Shown in pieces: positions 16,051 to 24,892 of a stretch of DNA of 64,000 nt (the first letter of the stretch is position 1; each line of letters opens with the position of its first letter). The position numbers were made by a program, and so were the translations under genes. The notes below the pieces were generated by a model. That model saw only the letters and a program-made list of their open reading frames with translations. It did no database searches and was not told the DNA's origin. This DNA is from Methylobacterium brachythecii (GTDB taxonomy: Bacteria > Pseudomonadota > Alphaproteobacteria > Rhizobiales > Beijerinckiaceae), in assembly GCF_014196345.1 (NCBI RefSeq), contig NZ_JACIDN010000008.1, positions 216,396 through 280,395 on the forward strand, written 5' to 3'.

Positions 16051-17856
16051 TCACGGCAGCGCGAACACCGTGAGTTGGCCGCCGGGTGCGGTGTATTGCG
16101 AGAGCGCCGCGTAACCGCCAACGGCCCCGGAGCCGTCGGACGGGTCGGTCAATCCGGCCGCGAGGCCGATCCCCGCCCAGCCGCCGACGCCGGAGAGGAC
16201 GGCGATGTATTGCCGGCCGTCATGCAGGAAGGTCATCGGGTTGCCGACGATGCCGGAGGGCGTCTTGAAACGGTAGAGTTCGTGGCCGTCGCGGGCATCG
16301 ACCGCCTTCAGCCAGCCCTCCAGCGTCCCGTAGAACACCACGCCGCCCGCCGTCGCCAGCGCGCCCGACCACACCGAAAAGCGCTCCGGGATCGACCAGG
16401 CGATCCGGCCCTTCACACCGTCCCAGGCGATGAAGTTGCCCGTCCGGTCGGAGCCGGGCGGCGGATAGAGCCCAAGCGTCGCGCCGACATAGGGCTGGCC
16501 CGGCACGTAGGTCACATGGAAGGGCTCGTAATCCATGCAGAGATGGTTGGTGGGCACGTAGAACAGGTGCGTGTCCGGGGAGTACGCCGCCGGCTGCTGG
16601 TTCTTGGCCCCGAGCGCGGAGGGGCAGATACCCTTCATCACCTCGTCTTCGCCGGTCGTCTCCGGCGCGTGATCCTTGTCGACCACGGGGCGCCCATAGG
16701 TGGGCGAGGCGCGGTCGCGATCGATCGCCGAGGCCCAGTTCACTGTCGGATCGAATTTTTCCGCCGTGATCAGCTCGCCCGTGGCGCGGTCGAGGGTGTA
16801 GCCGAATCCGTTGCGGTCGAAATGCGTGAGAAGATGGCGCGGCCGGCCGTCGACCTCCTGATCCGTCAGGATCATCTCGTTGACGCCGTCATAGTCCCAC
16901 TGGTCGTGCGGGGTCATCTGATAGAACCAGGCCGCGCGGCCCGTGTCGGGATGGCGCGCCACGATCGACATGGCCCATTTGTTGTCGCCCGAGCGCTGGG
17001 CCGGGTTCCAGGTCGAGGGATTGCCGGTGCCGTAATAGAGGAGGTCGAGCGCGGGATCGTAGGAGAACCAGCCCCAGGCGCAGCCCCCGCCCATCCTCCA
17101 CTGGTCGCCCTCCCAGGTCTTCAGCGAGGAATCCCGGCCGATGGGCTTGCCGAGTTCGGTCGTTTTTTCCGGATCGACCAGCATGTCCTCGTCCGACCCC
17201 GTCGCGTAGGCGCGCCAGAGCCGCTTGCCGTCCTTGAGGCCATAGGCGGTGACGTGGCATCGCGCGCCGTATTCGCCGCCCGAGATGCCGACGATGACCA
17301 GATCCTTCACGGGCAGCACCGTGGCCGTGTTGGTCTCGCCCTTAGACGGGTCGCCGTTCCTCACCGACCAGTTCACCCGTCCGGTCTCGGCATCGAGCGA
17401 GACCAGGGTGGTGTCGTTCTGGTGCAGGAGGATCGCTCCCTGTGCGTAGGCGAGGCCGCGGTTGACGGTGTCGCAGCACATCACCGGCACGACGTCGGCC
17501 GCCTGCTTCGGCGCGTATGTCCAAAGGATGCGGCCGTCGTGGTCGAGATCGAGCGCGTAGATAGTGTTCGGAAACGGCGTGTGCACGTACATCCGGTTGC
17601 CGATGACGAGCGGCGCGCCCTCATGGCCGCGCAGCACCCCTGTCGAGAAGGTCCAGGCCACCTTGAGCTGGGAGACGTTGCCGGCGGTGATCTGGTCGAG
17701 CCGCGAAAAGCGGGTGTTCGCGTAGTTGAGCGTCTGCAGCGCCTGTTGGCCGGCATCGGCGAGCCTGGTTTCAAGATCGGTTTTTTCAGGCTGGCCGACG
17801 GCGAAGGCCGGATTGGCGAGAGCCCAGAGGAGCACCGGCAACAGAAGACGCTTCAT
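16051..17856 (-). CDS. xoxF: Lanthanide-dependent PQQ methanol dehydrogenase XoxF-type
   Basis: 601 aa, the same length as XoxF1 of M. extorquens. A Sec signal (about 1-19, LLLPVLLWALANPAFA) sends it to the periplasm. Beta-propeller PQQ enzyme with the vicinal disulfide C127-C128 (PVMCCDT), metal ligands E195 (SGGEYG) and N279 (GNPSTWNP), catalytic D321 and, two residues on, D323 (QWDYDG). That second Asp distinguishes lanthanide XoxF from calcium MxaF, which has Ala there. It oxidises methanol with a c-type cytochrome as acceptor. No xoxG or xoxJ lies beside it; it follows xerD by 10 bp downstream of its stop, so it may be partly co-transcribed. Confidence 0.92.
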   Translation of the reverse strand: MKRLLLPVLLWALANPAFAVGQPEKTDLETRLADAGQQALQTLNYANTRFSRLDQITAGNVSQLKVAWTFSTGVLRGHEGAPLVIGNRMYVHTPFPNTIYALDLDHDGRILWTYAPKQAADVVPVMCCDTVNRGLAYAQGAILLHQNDTTLVSLDAETGRVNWSVRNGDPSKGETNTATVLPVKDLVIVGISGGEYGARCHVTAYGLKDGKRLWRAYATGSDEDMLVDPEKTTELGKPIGRDSSLKTWEGDQWRMGGGCAWGWFSYDPALDLLYYGTGNPSTWNPAQRSGDNKWAMSIVARHPDTGRAAWFYQMTPHDQWDYDGVNEMILTDQEVDGRPRHLLTHFDRNGFGYTLDRATGELITAEKFDPTVNWASAIDRDRASPTYGRPVVDKDHAPETTGEDEVMKGICPSALGAKNQQPAAYSPDTHLFYVPTNHLCMDYEPFHVTYVPGQPYVGATLGLYPPPGSDRTGNFIAWDGVKGRIAWSIPERFSVWSGALATAGGVVFYGTLEGWLKAVDARDGHELYRFKTPSGIVGNPMTFLHDGRQYIAVLSGVGGWAGIGLAAGLTDPSDGSGAVGGYAALSQYTAPGGQLTVFALP

Positions 17857-17883
17857 TCGAAAATCGCTGTGTCCGAGAACCCG

Positions 17884-18873
17884 TCAGCCGTCGTTCAACG
17901 GGTGCAGGTCGCGCACCATGCTCTTGAGGCGATCGTCGAGCACATGGGTGTAAATCTGCGTGGTCGAGATGTCGGCGTGGCCGAGCAGCTCCTGGACGAT
18001 CCGCAGATCCGCACCGTTGCGCAGCAGGTGGCTGGCGAAGGCATGGCGCAGCACGTGCGGCGAGATCCGGTCGGCGCGGATGCCGGCCGCCGTGGCCGCC
18101 ACCTTGAGATCGCGCGCGAAGGCCTGCCTGGTGAGATGCCCGCTCTCGCTATCTGCCGGAAACAGCCACGGGCCATCGCCCGGAACGTGCGCCAAGTGCT
18201 CGCGCATGGCCTCGCGGGCGACTTCGGTCAGCGGCACCAGCCGCTCGCGCCCGCCCTTGCCCTTCACGACGAGGTAGCGCTCCCGTGTCGAGGCGGCCGA
18301 ACGCGGCAGTGCGATCAATTCCGACACGCGCAGGCCCGTGGCGTAGAGAAGCTCCAGAAGGCAAAGCATCCTCTTGGCCCTGCCGGCCTCCGCCGGGATC
18401 TCCGCGACGGCGATGCGCTGGCGGGCCGCCGACAGCAGGCCGTCGACTTCGGCAATCGAAAGTACCTTCGGCAAGGATTGCGCGCGGCGAGGCCCGGCCA
18501 CCGGCGCGCTCGGATCGGATTCCGAAAAACCCTCGGCGTAGAGAAACTTGTGGAAGCCGCGGAGGCAGGAGAGACGGCGCGCGGCCGAGGAAGCCTTCAG
18601 GCCGCGCGGCTCGAGATCGGCGATGTAGGCGCGCAGAGTCGCTGCATCGGCGTCGACGGGGACGATGCCCTCGGCGGCGAGGTAGGCGAGGTAATCGTCG
18701 AGGTCGCGCCGATAGGCCGCGAGGGTATTGGCGGCGGCGCCCCGCTCGGCCGCGAGCATGTCGAGATAGGGCTGAGCCAGATCGGCGGGAGGCGGTTCCG
18801 ACCCGCTTGCGGCGGCCGGCGCCGCCACCGGGCGACGTCCTCTCCGTGATGGGCCAGGACGGCTCCCGGTCAC
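17884..18873 (-). CDS. xerD: Site-specific tyrosine recombinase XerD
   Basis: 329 aa. N-terminal SAM-like DNA-binding domain, then a catalytic domain with Arg in YATGLRVSELI, Lys in VKGKGGRERLVP, HxxR in HVLRHAFASHLL, second His in LLGHADIS and nucleophile Tyr in TTQIYTHV. The aroK/aroB neighbourhood and close fit to XerD mark it as the chromosome dimer resolution enzyme, not a mobile integrase. The start overlaps the small membrane-protein gene by 4 bp. Confidence 0.88.
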   Translation of the reverse strand: MTGSRPGPSRRGRRPVAAPAAASGSEPPPADLAQPYLDMLAAERGAAANTLAAYRRDLDDYLAYLAAEGIVPVDADAATLRAYIADLEPRGLKASSAARRLSCLRGFHKFLYAEGFSESDPSAPVAGPRRAQSLPKVLSIAEVDGLLSAARQRIAVAEIPAEAGRAKRMLCLLELLYATGLRVSELIALPRSAASTRERYLVVKGKGGRERLVPLTEVAREAMREHLAHVPGDGPWLFPADSESGHLTRQAFARDLKVAATAAGIRADRISPHVLRHAFASHLLRNGADLRIVQELLGHADISTTQIYTHVLDDRLKSMVRDLHPLNDG

Positions 18874-19022
18874 TTGCCGCTCGGTTGGAGCTTCGATGCG
18901 GGGATGGTTACGCTCATCTCCCGTTGGGTCGGCTGCACGAAAGTCGCCAGGGCGAAGATTCCGGCGAAGACGGCACCTCCGAGGATGGCCAGGATCGCCA
19001 GGAAGCGGAACAGGGACGGCAC
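18870..19022 (-). CDS. Small single-span membrane protein between xerD and aroK
   Basis: 50 aa with one hydrophobic helix (LFRFLAILAILGGAVFAGIF) and a short polar tail. GTG at 19022 is preferred: the longer reading is Arg-rich and overlaps the aroK promoter region, and AAAGG lies upstream. It overlaps xerD by 4 bp. Function unknown; it is divergent from aroK. Confidence 0.65.
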   Translation of the reverse strand: MPSLFRFLAILAILGGAVFAGIFALATFVQPTQREMSVTIPASKLQPSGK

Positions 19023-19195
19023 GGCGCGCGAACCTTTCGGACGAACTCTACGATGCGCGCGGCAGGGCCGCTTGCGCCTGTCGGACCGGGAGGATCTGGT
19101 CCCATGCGTGGCGCGCGAAGGCAAGGTCCACGAAGCCACAGGCAGAGCTTGGCGAATGGCTTCGCCCGCTCTCGAAAACCGTCTATGACCGCGCG

Positions 19196-19807
19196 ATGAC
19201 CGACCCCGACGCCACGGGCTCAGAGCCGGACGACCCGATCGAGGCGCGCATTCGCCGCGCCCTCGGCGCGCGCTCGATCGTGCTCGTCGGCCTGATGGGT
19301 GCGGGCAAGAGCACGGTCGGCCGCCGCCTGGCGACCCGCCTCGGCCTGATGTTCAAGGACGCCGATTCCGAGATCGAGGCGGCCGCCAACCTCACCATCA
19401 CGGATCTCTTCGCGATCTATGGCGAGGAGAGTTTTCGCGAAGGCGAGGAGCGCGTCATCGCCCGCCTGCTGCGCCAGGGGCCGATGGTGCTGGCCACCGG
19501 CGGCGGCGCCTTCATGCGCAACGCCACGCGCGAGCGGATCACCGAGAGCGCCGTGTCGGTCTGGCTTCGCGCGGAACTCGACGTGCTGATGCGGCGCGTG
19601 AAGAAGCGCGGCACGCGCCCGCTCCTCCAGACCGCCGACCCGGAGGCGACGATGCGCGACCTCATGGCCGTGCGCCACCCGATCTACGGGCAGGCCGACG
19701 TCATGGTCCTGTCCCGCGACGTCTCGCATGACCGCGTGGTCCAGGACGTGCTGGAAGCTCTCGACGTCTGGCTGACCCCGCCGGCCCAGGGCGTCGCGGC
19801 GCAGTAA
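19196..19807 (+). CDS. aroK: Shikimate kinase
   Basis: 203 aa. P-loop GLMGAGKSTVGRRLA, shikimate-binding DADSEIE, GGGAFM and the LID-region Arg in RPLL. It phosphorylates shikimate at the 3-OH in the aromatic amino acid pathway. aroB follows 15 bp later, so the two form the usual aroKB pair. Confidence 0.95.
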   Translation: MTDPDATGSEPDDPIEARIRRALGARSIVLVGLMGAGKSTVGRRLATRLGLMFKDADSEIEAAANLTITDLFAIYGEESFREGEERVIARLLRQGPMVLATGGGAFMRNATRERITESAVSVWLRAELDVLMRRVKKRGTRPLLQTADPEATMRDLMAVRHPIYGQADVMVLSRDVSHDRVVQDVLEALDVWLTPPAQGVAAQ

Positions 19808-19822
19808 AGTTCGAGCGAGAGA

Positions 19823-20941
19823 ATGAGCGAGCGCCTCACCGTCCACGTGCCCCTCGATCAGGGCCGCGACTACGACATCCTGATTGGCCGCGGCCTGCTC
19901 GACGAGGCCGGCGCGCGCATCGCCGCCCTCGGCGGCCGGGCGGCTGCCATCGTCACGGACGACACCGTCGGCGGCCTCTATGCCGAGCGCGTCCGGGAGT
20001 CGCTGGAGGCCGCAGGGCTGCGCTCGGGTATCGTCAGCGTTCCTCCGGGCGAAGCCTCGAAGAGCTATGCGCGCTTCGCCGAAGTCTGCGACGGCCTGCT
20101 CGGACACCGGATCGAGCGCGGCGATCTCGTCGTAGCGCTCGGCGGCGGTGTGGTCGGCGACCTCGCGGGCTTCGCGGCGGCCTCGCTCCGCCGGGGCGTG
20201 CGCTTTGTCCAGGCGCCGACGAGCCTGCTCGCCCAGGTCGACTCCTCCGTCGGCGGCAAGACCGGGATCAACTCGCCGCTCGGAAAAAACCTGATCGGCG
20301 CCTTTCACCAGCCCCGCCTGGTCCTCGCCGACACTGCGACGCTCGACACGCTGTCCGAGCGCGAGATGCGCGCCGGCTATGCAGAGGTCGCCAAATACGG
20401 CCTGATCAACGATGCCGGCTTCTTCGACTGGTGCGAGGCGAACTGGCGGGGGATCTTCTCCGGCGGCCCGGAGCGCGATGAGGCCGTCGCAATCTGCTGC
20501 CGCTCGAAGGCCGGCGTCGTGGTGCGGGACGAGCGCGAAGACGGCGAACGTGCCCTGCTCAATCTCGGCCACACCTTCGGTCACGCGCTGGAGCGGCTGA
20601 CCGGCTACGACTCGGCCCGTCTCGTCCACGGGGAGGGCGTTGCGATCGGCCTCGCCCTGGCCTTCCGCTTCTCCGCGCGGCTGGGTCTTTGCCCGGGCCA
20701 GGATGCCAGACGCGTCGCCAATCACCTCGCTCTGGCCGGATTGCCGACGCGCCTGAGCCAGGTTCCGGGCGGGTCGGGCGGTGCGGACGCGCTGCTCGAT
20801 GCCATGGCGCAGGACAAGAAAGTGCGCGACGGGCGGCTGACCTTCATCCTCGCTCGCGGCATCGGGCAAAGCTTCATCGCACCGGGCATCGACGCCGCCG
20901 ACATCCGCGCCTTCCTCACGGACGAACTGGCTGCCGTGTAG
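19823..20941 (+). CDS. aroB: 3-dehydroquinate synthase
   Basis: 372 aa. NAD-binding GGGVVGDLAGFAAAS, QAPTSLLAQVDSSVGGKTGIN, the zinc-site H in NLGHTFGHALE and HGEGVAIG, and KKVRDGRLTFIL. It converts DAHP to 3-dehydroquinate. It converges on ecfG, with only 15 bp between the stops. Confidence 0.96.
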   Translation: MSERLTVHVPLDQGRDYDILIGRGLLDEAGARIAALGGRAAAIVTDDTVGGLYAERVRESLEAAGLRSGIVSVPPGEASKSYARFAEVCDGLLGHRIERGDLVVALGGGVVGDLAGFAAASLRRGVRFVQAPTSLLAQVDSSVGGKTGINSPLGKNLIGAFHQPRLVLADTATLDTLSEREMRAGYAEVAKYGLINDAGFFDWCEANWRGIFSGGPERDEAVAICCRSKAGVVVRDEREDGERALLNLGHTFGHALERLTGYDSARLVHGEGVAIGLALAFRFSARLGLCPGQDARRVANHLALAGLPTRLSQVPGGSGGADALLDAMAQDKKVRDGRLTFILARGIGQSFIAPGIDAADIRAFLTDELAAV

Positions 20942-20956
20942 GCCAACCGACCGAGG

Positions 20957-21544
20957 CTACGGGCCGCCGAGGGCTGCGCGGGTCATGGCATCGGCACCGA
21001 TTTCGCCGCCTTTCTCGATGCCGAGCACTTCGGTGAGCCGAAGCCTTGCGCGGCTCACACGGCTCTTCACGGTGCCGACGGCAACGCCGCAGATCTCGGC
21101 CGCCTCCTCGTAGGTGAAGCTCTGCGCGCCGACGAGCACCAGGGCCTCGCGCTGGCTGTAAGGCAGCAGATTCAGCGCGTCCTGAAACTCGCGCAGTTCC
21201 AGCTGCACCTCCTGCTCGGGCAGGCTGGTCAGCTTGCCCGCCATCACGCCGTCGACATCCTCGACCTCGCGCTTGCGCTTGCGCAGCTCGGAATAGAACA
21301 GGTTGCGCAGGATGGTGAACAGCCACGCGGTGAGGTTGGTGCCGCGCTGGAAACTATCCGCCTTGGTCCAGGCCCTCACCAGCGTGTCCTGGACCAAGTC
21401 GTCGCTGCGATCGAGATCGTATGTCAGCGAGTAGGCGAAGGCTCGCAAAGCGGGGATCGCCCCGAGCAGCAGAGACCTCATCTCAGCGTCGGCTCCGGGC
21501 GGCGTGCTCGACGGCGCCAGCGTGGCGATTGCAATCGGGGTCAT
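20957..21544 (-). CDS. ecfG: General stress response sigma factor EcfG
   Basis: 195 aa ECF sigma factor. Region 2 holds LTYDLDRSDDLVQDTLVRAW and LTAWLFTILRNLFYSE; region 4 holds LPYSQREALVLVGAQSFTYE and AVGTVKSRVSRARLRL. ATG 21544 was chosen because it overlaps the nepR stop by 4 bp (ATGA). NepR directly upstream identifies this as the EcfG (ECF15) type, active when phosphorylated PhyR removes NepR. PhyR is not in this window. Confidence 0.88.
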   Translation of the reverse strand: MTPIAIATLAPSSTPPGADAEMRSLLLGAIPALRAFAYSLTYDLDRSDDLVQDTLVRAWTKADSFQRGTNLTAWLFTILRNLFYSELRKRKREVEDVDGVMAGKLTSLPEQEVQLELREFQDALNLLPYSQREALVLVGAQSFTYEEAAEICGVAVGTVKSRVSRARLRLTEVLGIEKGGEIGADAMTRAALGGP

Positions 21545-21774
21545 CGTGTGCCCTCCGTGCTTCGATCCTGGGCGGCAAGCTCGTCGACGAGCCGCGTCAA
21601 TCTCTCGGGCAGGGGCTGGTTGAGGACGCCCGCATAGAGAAGGCGTAGGTCGCGCCCGATGCGTCGGCGCGCCTCGGCTGCAACGCCGCTGGCCGGAGAC
21701 CTCTCCGCATTCGGGCCGGATGCGCGAGGTGCCGCCCGTCCGATCTGGAACTGGTCGCGCTCGTGATCGCTCAT
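21541..21774 (-). CDS. nepR: Anti-sigma factor NepR
   Basis: 77 aa. A disordered N-terminus is followed by the two-helix NepR core: IGRDLRLLYAGVLNQPLPER then LTRLVDELA (about 40-68). NepR clamps EcfG until PhyR binds it. It is translationally coupled to ecfG, which keeps the two in ratio. I saw no GGAAC-type EcfG promoter directly upstream. Confidence 0.85.
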   Translation of the reverse strand: MSDHERDQFQIGRAAPRASGPNAERSPASGVAAEARRRIGRDLRLLYAGVLNQPLPERLTRLVDELAAQDRSTEGTR

Positions 21775-22208
21775 CGCTCCCCGCCATCGTGCCTGCCTTG
21801 AGGGCCACGGCCGACATCGGAGCTTGCGGAAATCCTGAGACCGGCGCGCTCCCGTCGGATGGGGCCATCACTGAGGTCGACGTGCTAGGTCACGGCGATT
21901 TAACCGCTTCTGAAATTGGTATTCAGTTGTTTTTCAAGAAGCAGAAACGATCGGAAACAAGCACAAGATCGCTGTTATAGCCAAGTTTATCACTAGCTTG
22001 ACTACCAACCGCCGTGAACTGCTTCATAAGCTCGACAAGCACCACAACCCCGGCCGCGGCATCTCATTCGTACAAGGTGCGGAGTTGAGCGGCCCGATCG
22101 CTGGATCTGGTTCTCGGTGCAGAAGCAATCACAGGTTTCAGCAGCGGGCTGCGGACCCGTGCACCGGCTTGCATGGTGCCGAAGCGGCTGGTAGCCCATT
22201 TCCCCGAT
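21775..22208. other. Gene-free region between nepR and tRNA-Thr
   Basis: About 430 bp. It must hold the nepR promoter (leftward) and the tRNA promoter (rightward). A short AT-rich part lies around 21900-22000. I found no clear phyR or other protein on either strand. Confidence 0.5.
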
Positions 22209-22284
22209 GCCGGTTTAGCTCAGCTGGTAGAGCAACCGCCTTGTAAGCGGTAGGTCGCGAGTTCAAGTCCCGCAACCGGCACCA
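22209..22284 (+). tRNA. tRNA-Thr (anticodon TGT)
   Basis: 76 nt with encoded CCA. Acceptor arms GCCGGTT and AACCGGC pair fully, the D arm has GCTC/GAGC, the anticodon stem ACCGC/GCGGT encloses loop CTTGTAA (anticodon TGT), and the T arm has GTTCAAGTC. The CCA is at 22282-22284. It reads Thr ACA/ACN codons and marks the end of the conserved block. Confidence 0.95.
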
Positions 22285-22456
22285 CTCTATCTCCCTCGAA
22301 AGACAGGCTTTTCTGAATTCCAGAAGCCGCCGCCGAGCGCCCTTCGAAGGCCGTGGTTGCACGGTGGTTACATCGAAGGCTGGATCGACGAAGCGCAGAC
22401 AGTGTGCTCGGCGATGGCAGCATACTGCTGCCGAGTCGCCCATACGCGCGTGCGGT

Positions 22457-23356
22457 TCACTGCTTGAAGCAATGTTCTCGGTGCCAAGCGAGGAAATGCG
22501 GATGCGGTCGGTCGAGTGCCCTGAGGGGCGCAAGGGCTCGACCTGTCTTGTTGATGAAATTGCGGATCCCATCCGGGTCGTTCGTTTGACGCGAAATCAG
22601 GATCTCAAGGTCGTCGGAAAGGCTGATCAAACCGCGATCAAACATCCAATGCGCGGTGCCCGACAGGGCAAGCCCATTGGTGACGATGTCGGGACCGTTC
22701 GCTTCAACCGATCGGATATGCGCCGCAGCGACTTCGGCACGCCCGCCACCGTTCAACAATTTCAATCCTGTTAGCACACATCTCTCGCCATAAGCGGCGA
22801 GAACGACTCGCCGAAAAACTCGATCCCGCACGATCCGTGAGGTGATCTGGGCAACGCGCTCGCGCGCCTCGTCGAGACCAAATGGCACCTGAGGCTCAGC
22901 AAAGCCGGGATCGGCAGCGCGCTCACCGACGCGCGGCAGCACAGCGTTCTCGTCATCCAGACCACGGTTCAGAATGCGATCGAAATCAGTTGGCGAAATC
23001 GACCGTACCGCGGCCTGCGCACGTCCCGAGATCCGCCCCTGTTCGTTCAGAACACCCCGCTCGAGAACACCGCCTTCATCTGCAAATGGGACTGGTTGCG
23101 CAAAATCGAGGTAGCTACCTGGCTCAATGAGCGCGACAAACATGCCAACAACGGAAGGATCTGGAATGATGTCTTCGACACGGGCGATTGCGAAATAACC
23201 GCGCGTGCCTGCAAGTTTGCGCGGCTCGTAATAGACAATCCAGTCGCTAAGACATGCCTGAACACGACTCAGGTACTGCTTTGGAAATTGATAGCGTTCG
23301 GCAGGGCTGTCATCATAAATCGAATCTGCGCGATGTATAAAAACGCCAAGGGTCAT
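22457..23356 (-). CDS. HNH endonuclease, putative modification-dependent restriction enzyme
   Basis: 299 aa. The N-terminal part, with CLSDWIVYYEPRKL and GYFAIARVEDIIPDP, resembles domains that in other HNH proteins may read DNA marks. The C-terminal HNH_2-type nuclease (about 195-270) has RRVVLAAYGERCVLTGLKL, AAHIRSVEANGPDIVTNGLA, and a final His in TAHWMFDRGLISL. Such proteins are annotated as putative restriction nucleases. It lies just past tRNA-Thr at the edge of the accessory region, without a methyltransferase gene, so it would have to recognise modified DNA or act alone. Target unknown. Confidence 0.75.
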   Translation of the reverse strand: MTLGVFIHRADSIYDDSPAERYQFPKQYLSRVQACLSDWIVYYEPRKLAGTRGYFAIARVEDIIPDPSVVGMFVALIEPGSYLDFAQPVPFADEGGVLERGVLNEQGRISGRAQAAVRSISPTDFDRILNRGLDDENAVLPRVGERAADPGFAEPQVPFGLDEARERVAQITSRIVRDRVFRRVVLAAYGERCVLTGLKLLNGGGRAEVAAAHIRSVEANGPDIVTNGLALSGTAHWMFDRGLISLSDDLEILISRQTNDPDGIRNFINKTGRALAPLRALDRPHPHFLAWHREHCFKQ

Positions 23357-23786
23357 TCACAGACACTAACGGGTTGCGCGCGCCAGCGGCAATCTCGGCG
23401 CGATCGATGTGATCTACCATCGCTACGTCGTCATGCAATACGACCACCTCGATGGCGTTGCGCCCAAAACGCTCACTCAGGTCAATCGTGCGAACGCTTC
23501 GAGGCGGACGTTCCAAGAGCTGCAATTGCAGTTGTGGATCGCGCCAGAAGCAGATGTTGGCCTCCTGCTCGCAAGCGGACTTTCCGGACCCGACCCAACA
23601 ACGTCGTAGGAGCCTTCCCAAGCGGCATTCGAAAGCGGCCGCTCTCAAGTCTGCGTTTTCCGCTGCGACCGTGCGAATTTAGGACTTTTGGCACGCTCGA
23701 TAATACTGTCGGAGGCGCATTCCGCCTGTTTCCACGGGCCGCACGTGGCAATTGCCGGGCACGATCGGGAAAGGCACACTTCACCC
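23357..23786. other. Intergenic stretch without a convincing gene
   Basis: About 430 bp between the divergent HNH and LysR genes. A 111-codon frame on the minus strand (23313-23648) overlaps the HNH start and has no start signal; part of it (AIEVVVLHDDVAMVDHIDR) could be a decayed gene, but I do not recognise it. Confidence 0.4.
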
Positions 23787-24695
23787 GTGCCAATCAGCCG
23801 CTCCGATCTAGCCGATTTCAGCTACTTCCTCGCCATCGCACGGCATCGCAGCTTCCGCCGAGCCGGGCTGGAAGTCGGGGTCAGCGCGTCCGCGCTAAGC
23901 CACGCATTGAAGGGGCTGGAAACGCGGCTTGGTGTCCGCCTGCTCAACCGCACCAACCGGAGCGTCACCCTGACAGCGGCCGGAGAGGCGCTGTTCGCGG
24001 CGATCGAGGCACCTTTCACGGCGATCGGGTCGGCCGCCGAGGTGCTGAACCGCTACCGGGGCGAGCCAGTGGGGCGTATTCGTCTCAACGTCCTGCAACA
24101 CGCCAGCGCGCTCCTTCTCGCGCCGGTGCTCCCCGTTTTCATCGAGCGGTATCCCGACATCGAGGTTGATGTGCAGGTGTCCAACCACCTGCTCGACGTG
24201 GTGGAGGCAGGAGCCGACGCGGGCATCCGCTACGGCGGCACGGTGCCGGAGGACATGATCGCCCAGCGGCTGTCGGCCGATATCCGGTGGGTGGTGGCAG
24301 GCTCCCCGGATTACCTCGCCCGGCATGGGGTTCCCGCGCACCCGACCGATCTGCTCGTCCATCGCTGCCACCGCATCCGCCTTGGCAATGACCGCATCTA
24401 TCGGTGGGACTTCGAGCGCGGTGGGGAAACGCTCGCGCTCGACGTGCCGGGCGCGATCACCATCGATGACACGCCGTTCGTCGTATCACTGGCAACGGCC
24501 GGTGCCGGGCTGGCCTACCTGCCTGAACCGGTTGTCGCGCCGCTGGTGGAGCGGGGCGCATTGCGCATTGTGCTTGAGGAATGGTCATCCACGGGGCCGG
24601 GCTTCCACATCTATTATCCGAGCCGCCGCCAGCTCCCGACCGGCCTGCGCCTCCTTATCGAGCTAATACGCGAGCTGCGCCCGCTCGATCTTTGA
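23787..24695 (+). CDS. LysR-family transcriptional regulator
   Basis: 302 aa. N-terminal winged HTH (about 1-60: YFLAIARHRSFRRAGLEVGV, SASALSHALKGLETRLGVRL) and a substrate-binding domain with VGRIRLNV and LATAGAGLAYLPE. GTG 23787 is the first start that precedes the HTH by the usual few residues. It stands 197 bp before an SDR gene on the same strand, which it probably controls. Inducer unknown. Confidence 0.88.
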   Translation: MPISRSDLADFSYFLAIARHRSFRRAGLEVGVSASALSHALKGLETRLGVRLLNRTNRSVTLTAAGEALFAAIEAPFTAIGSAAEVLNRYRGEPVGRIRLNVLQHASALLLAPVLPVFIERYPDIEVDVQVSNHLLDVVEAGADAGIRYGGTVPEDMIAQRLSADIRWVVAGSPDYLARHGVPAHPTDLLVHRCHRIRLGNDRIYRWDFERGGETLALDVPGAITIDDTPFVVSLATAGAGLAYLPEPVVAPLVERGALRIVLEEWSSTGPGFHIYYPSRRQLPTGLRLLIELIRELRPLDL

Positions 24696-24892
24696 GCGCC
24701 ATCCCGCGCTTATAATGAGCCCAGCTCATCGTCGCGTTGATGCGTAAGCGGCTTACCCGCCTCGCTCCGACCGCCTACCTTCAAGCTACGAACACGCCAG
24801 CCGATCCGCTTTAGACTGTTTTCGCCGGCAGGGCGAAGGTCAAACGCGCGGGACAGTCCAAGCACATCCACCCAAGAACAAGGAATAACATT

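Noticed and set aside
16075..18849. 924-codon open frame on the plus strand
   Set aside because: Exactly antisense to xoxF and xerD, both with all motifs; Arg/Gly/His-rich translation without domains is the usual shadow in high-GC DNA.
19220..20869. 549-codon minus-strand frame
   Set aside because: Shadow of aroK and aroB, which carry complete catalytic motifs.
21775..22208. EcfG autoregulatory promoter upstream of nepR
   Set aside because: No GGAAC-N16/17-GTT on the minus strand in this region; a loose GGAAAC...GTT on the plus strand points the wrong way.
22209..22284. Search for an att repeat of the tRNA-Thr 3' end within the window
   Set aside because: No second copy of the last 20 bp was found by eye, so no attachment site is annotated.
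23313..23648. 111-codon minus-strand frame upstream of the HNH gene
   Set aside because: Overlaps the HNH start, lacks a ribosome site and has no recognised family; mentioned only as spacer content.
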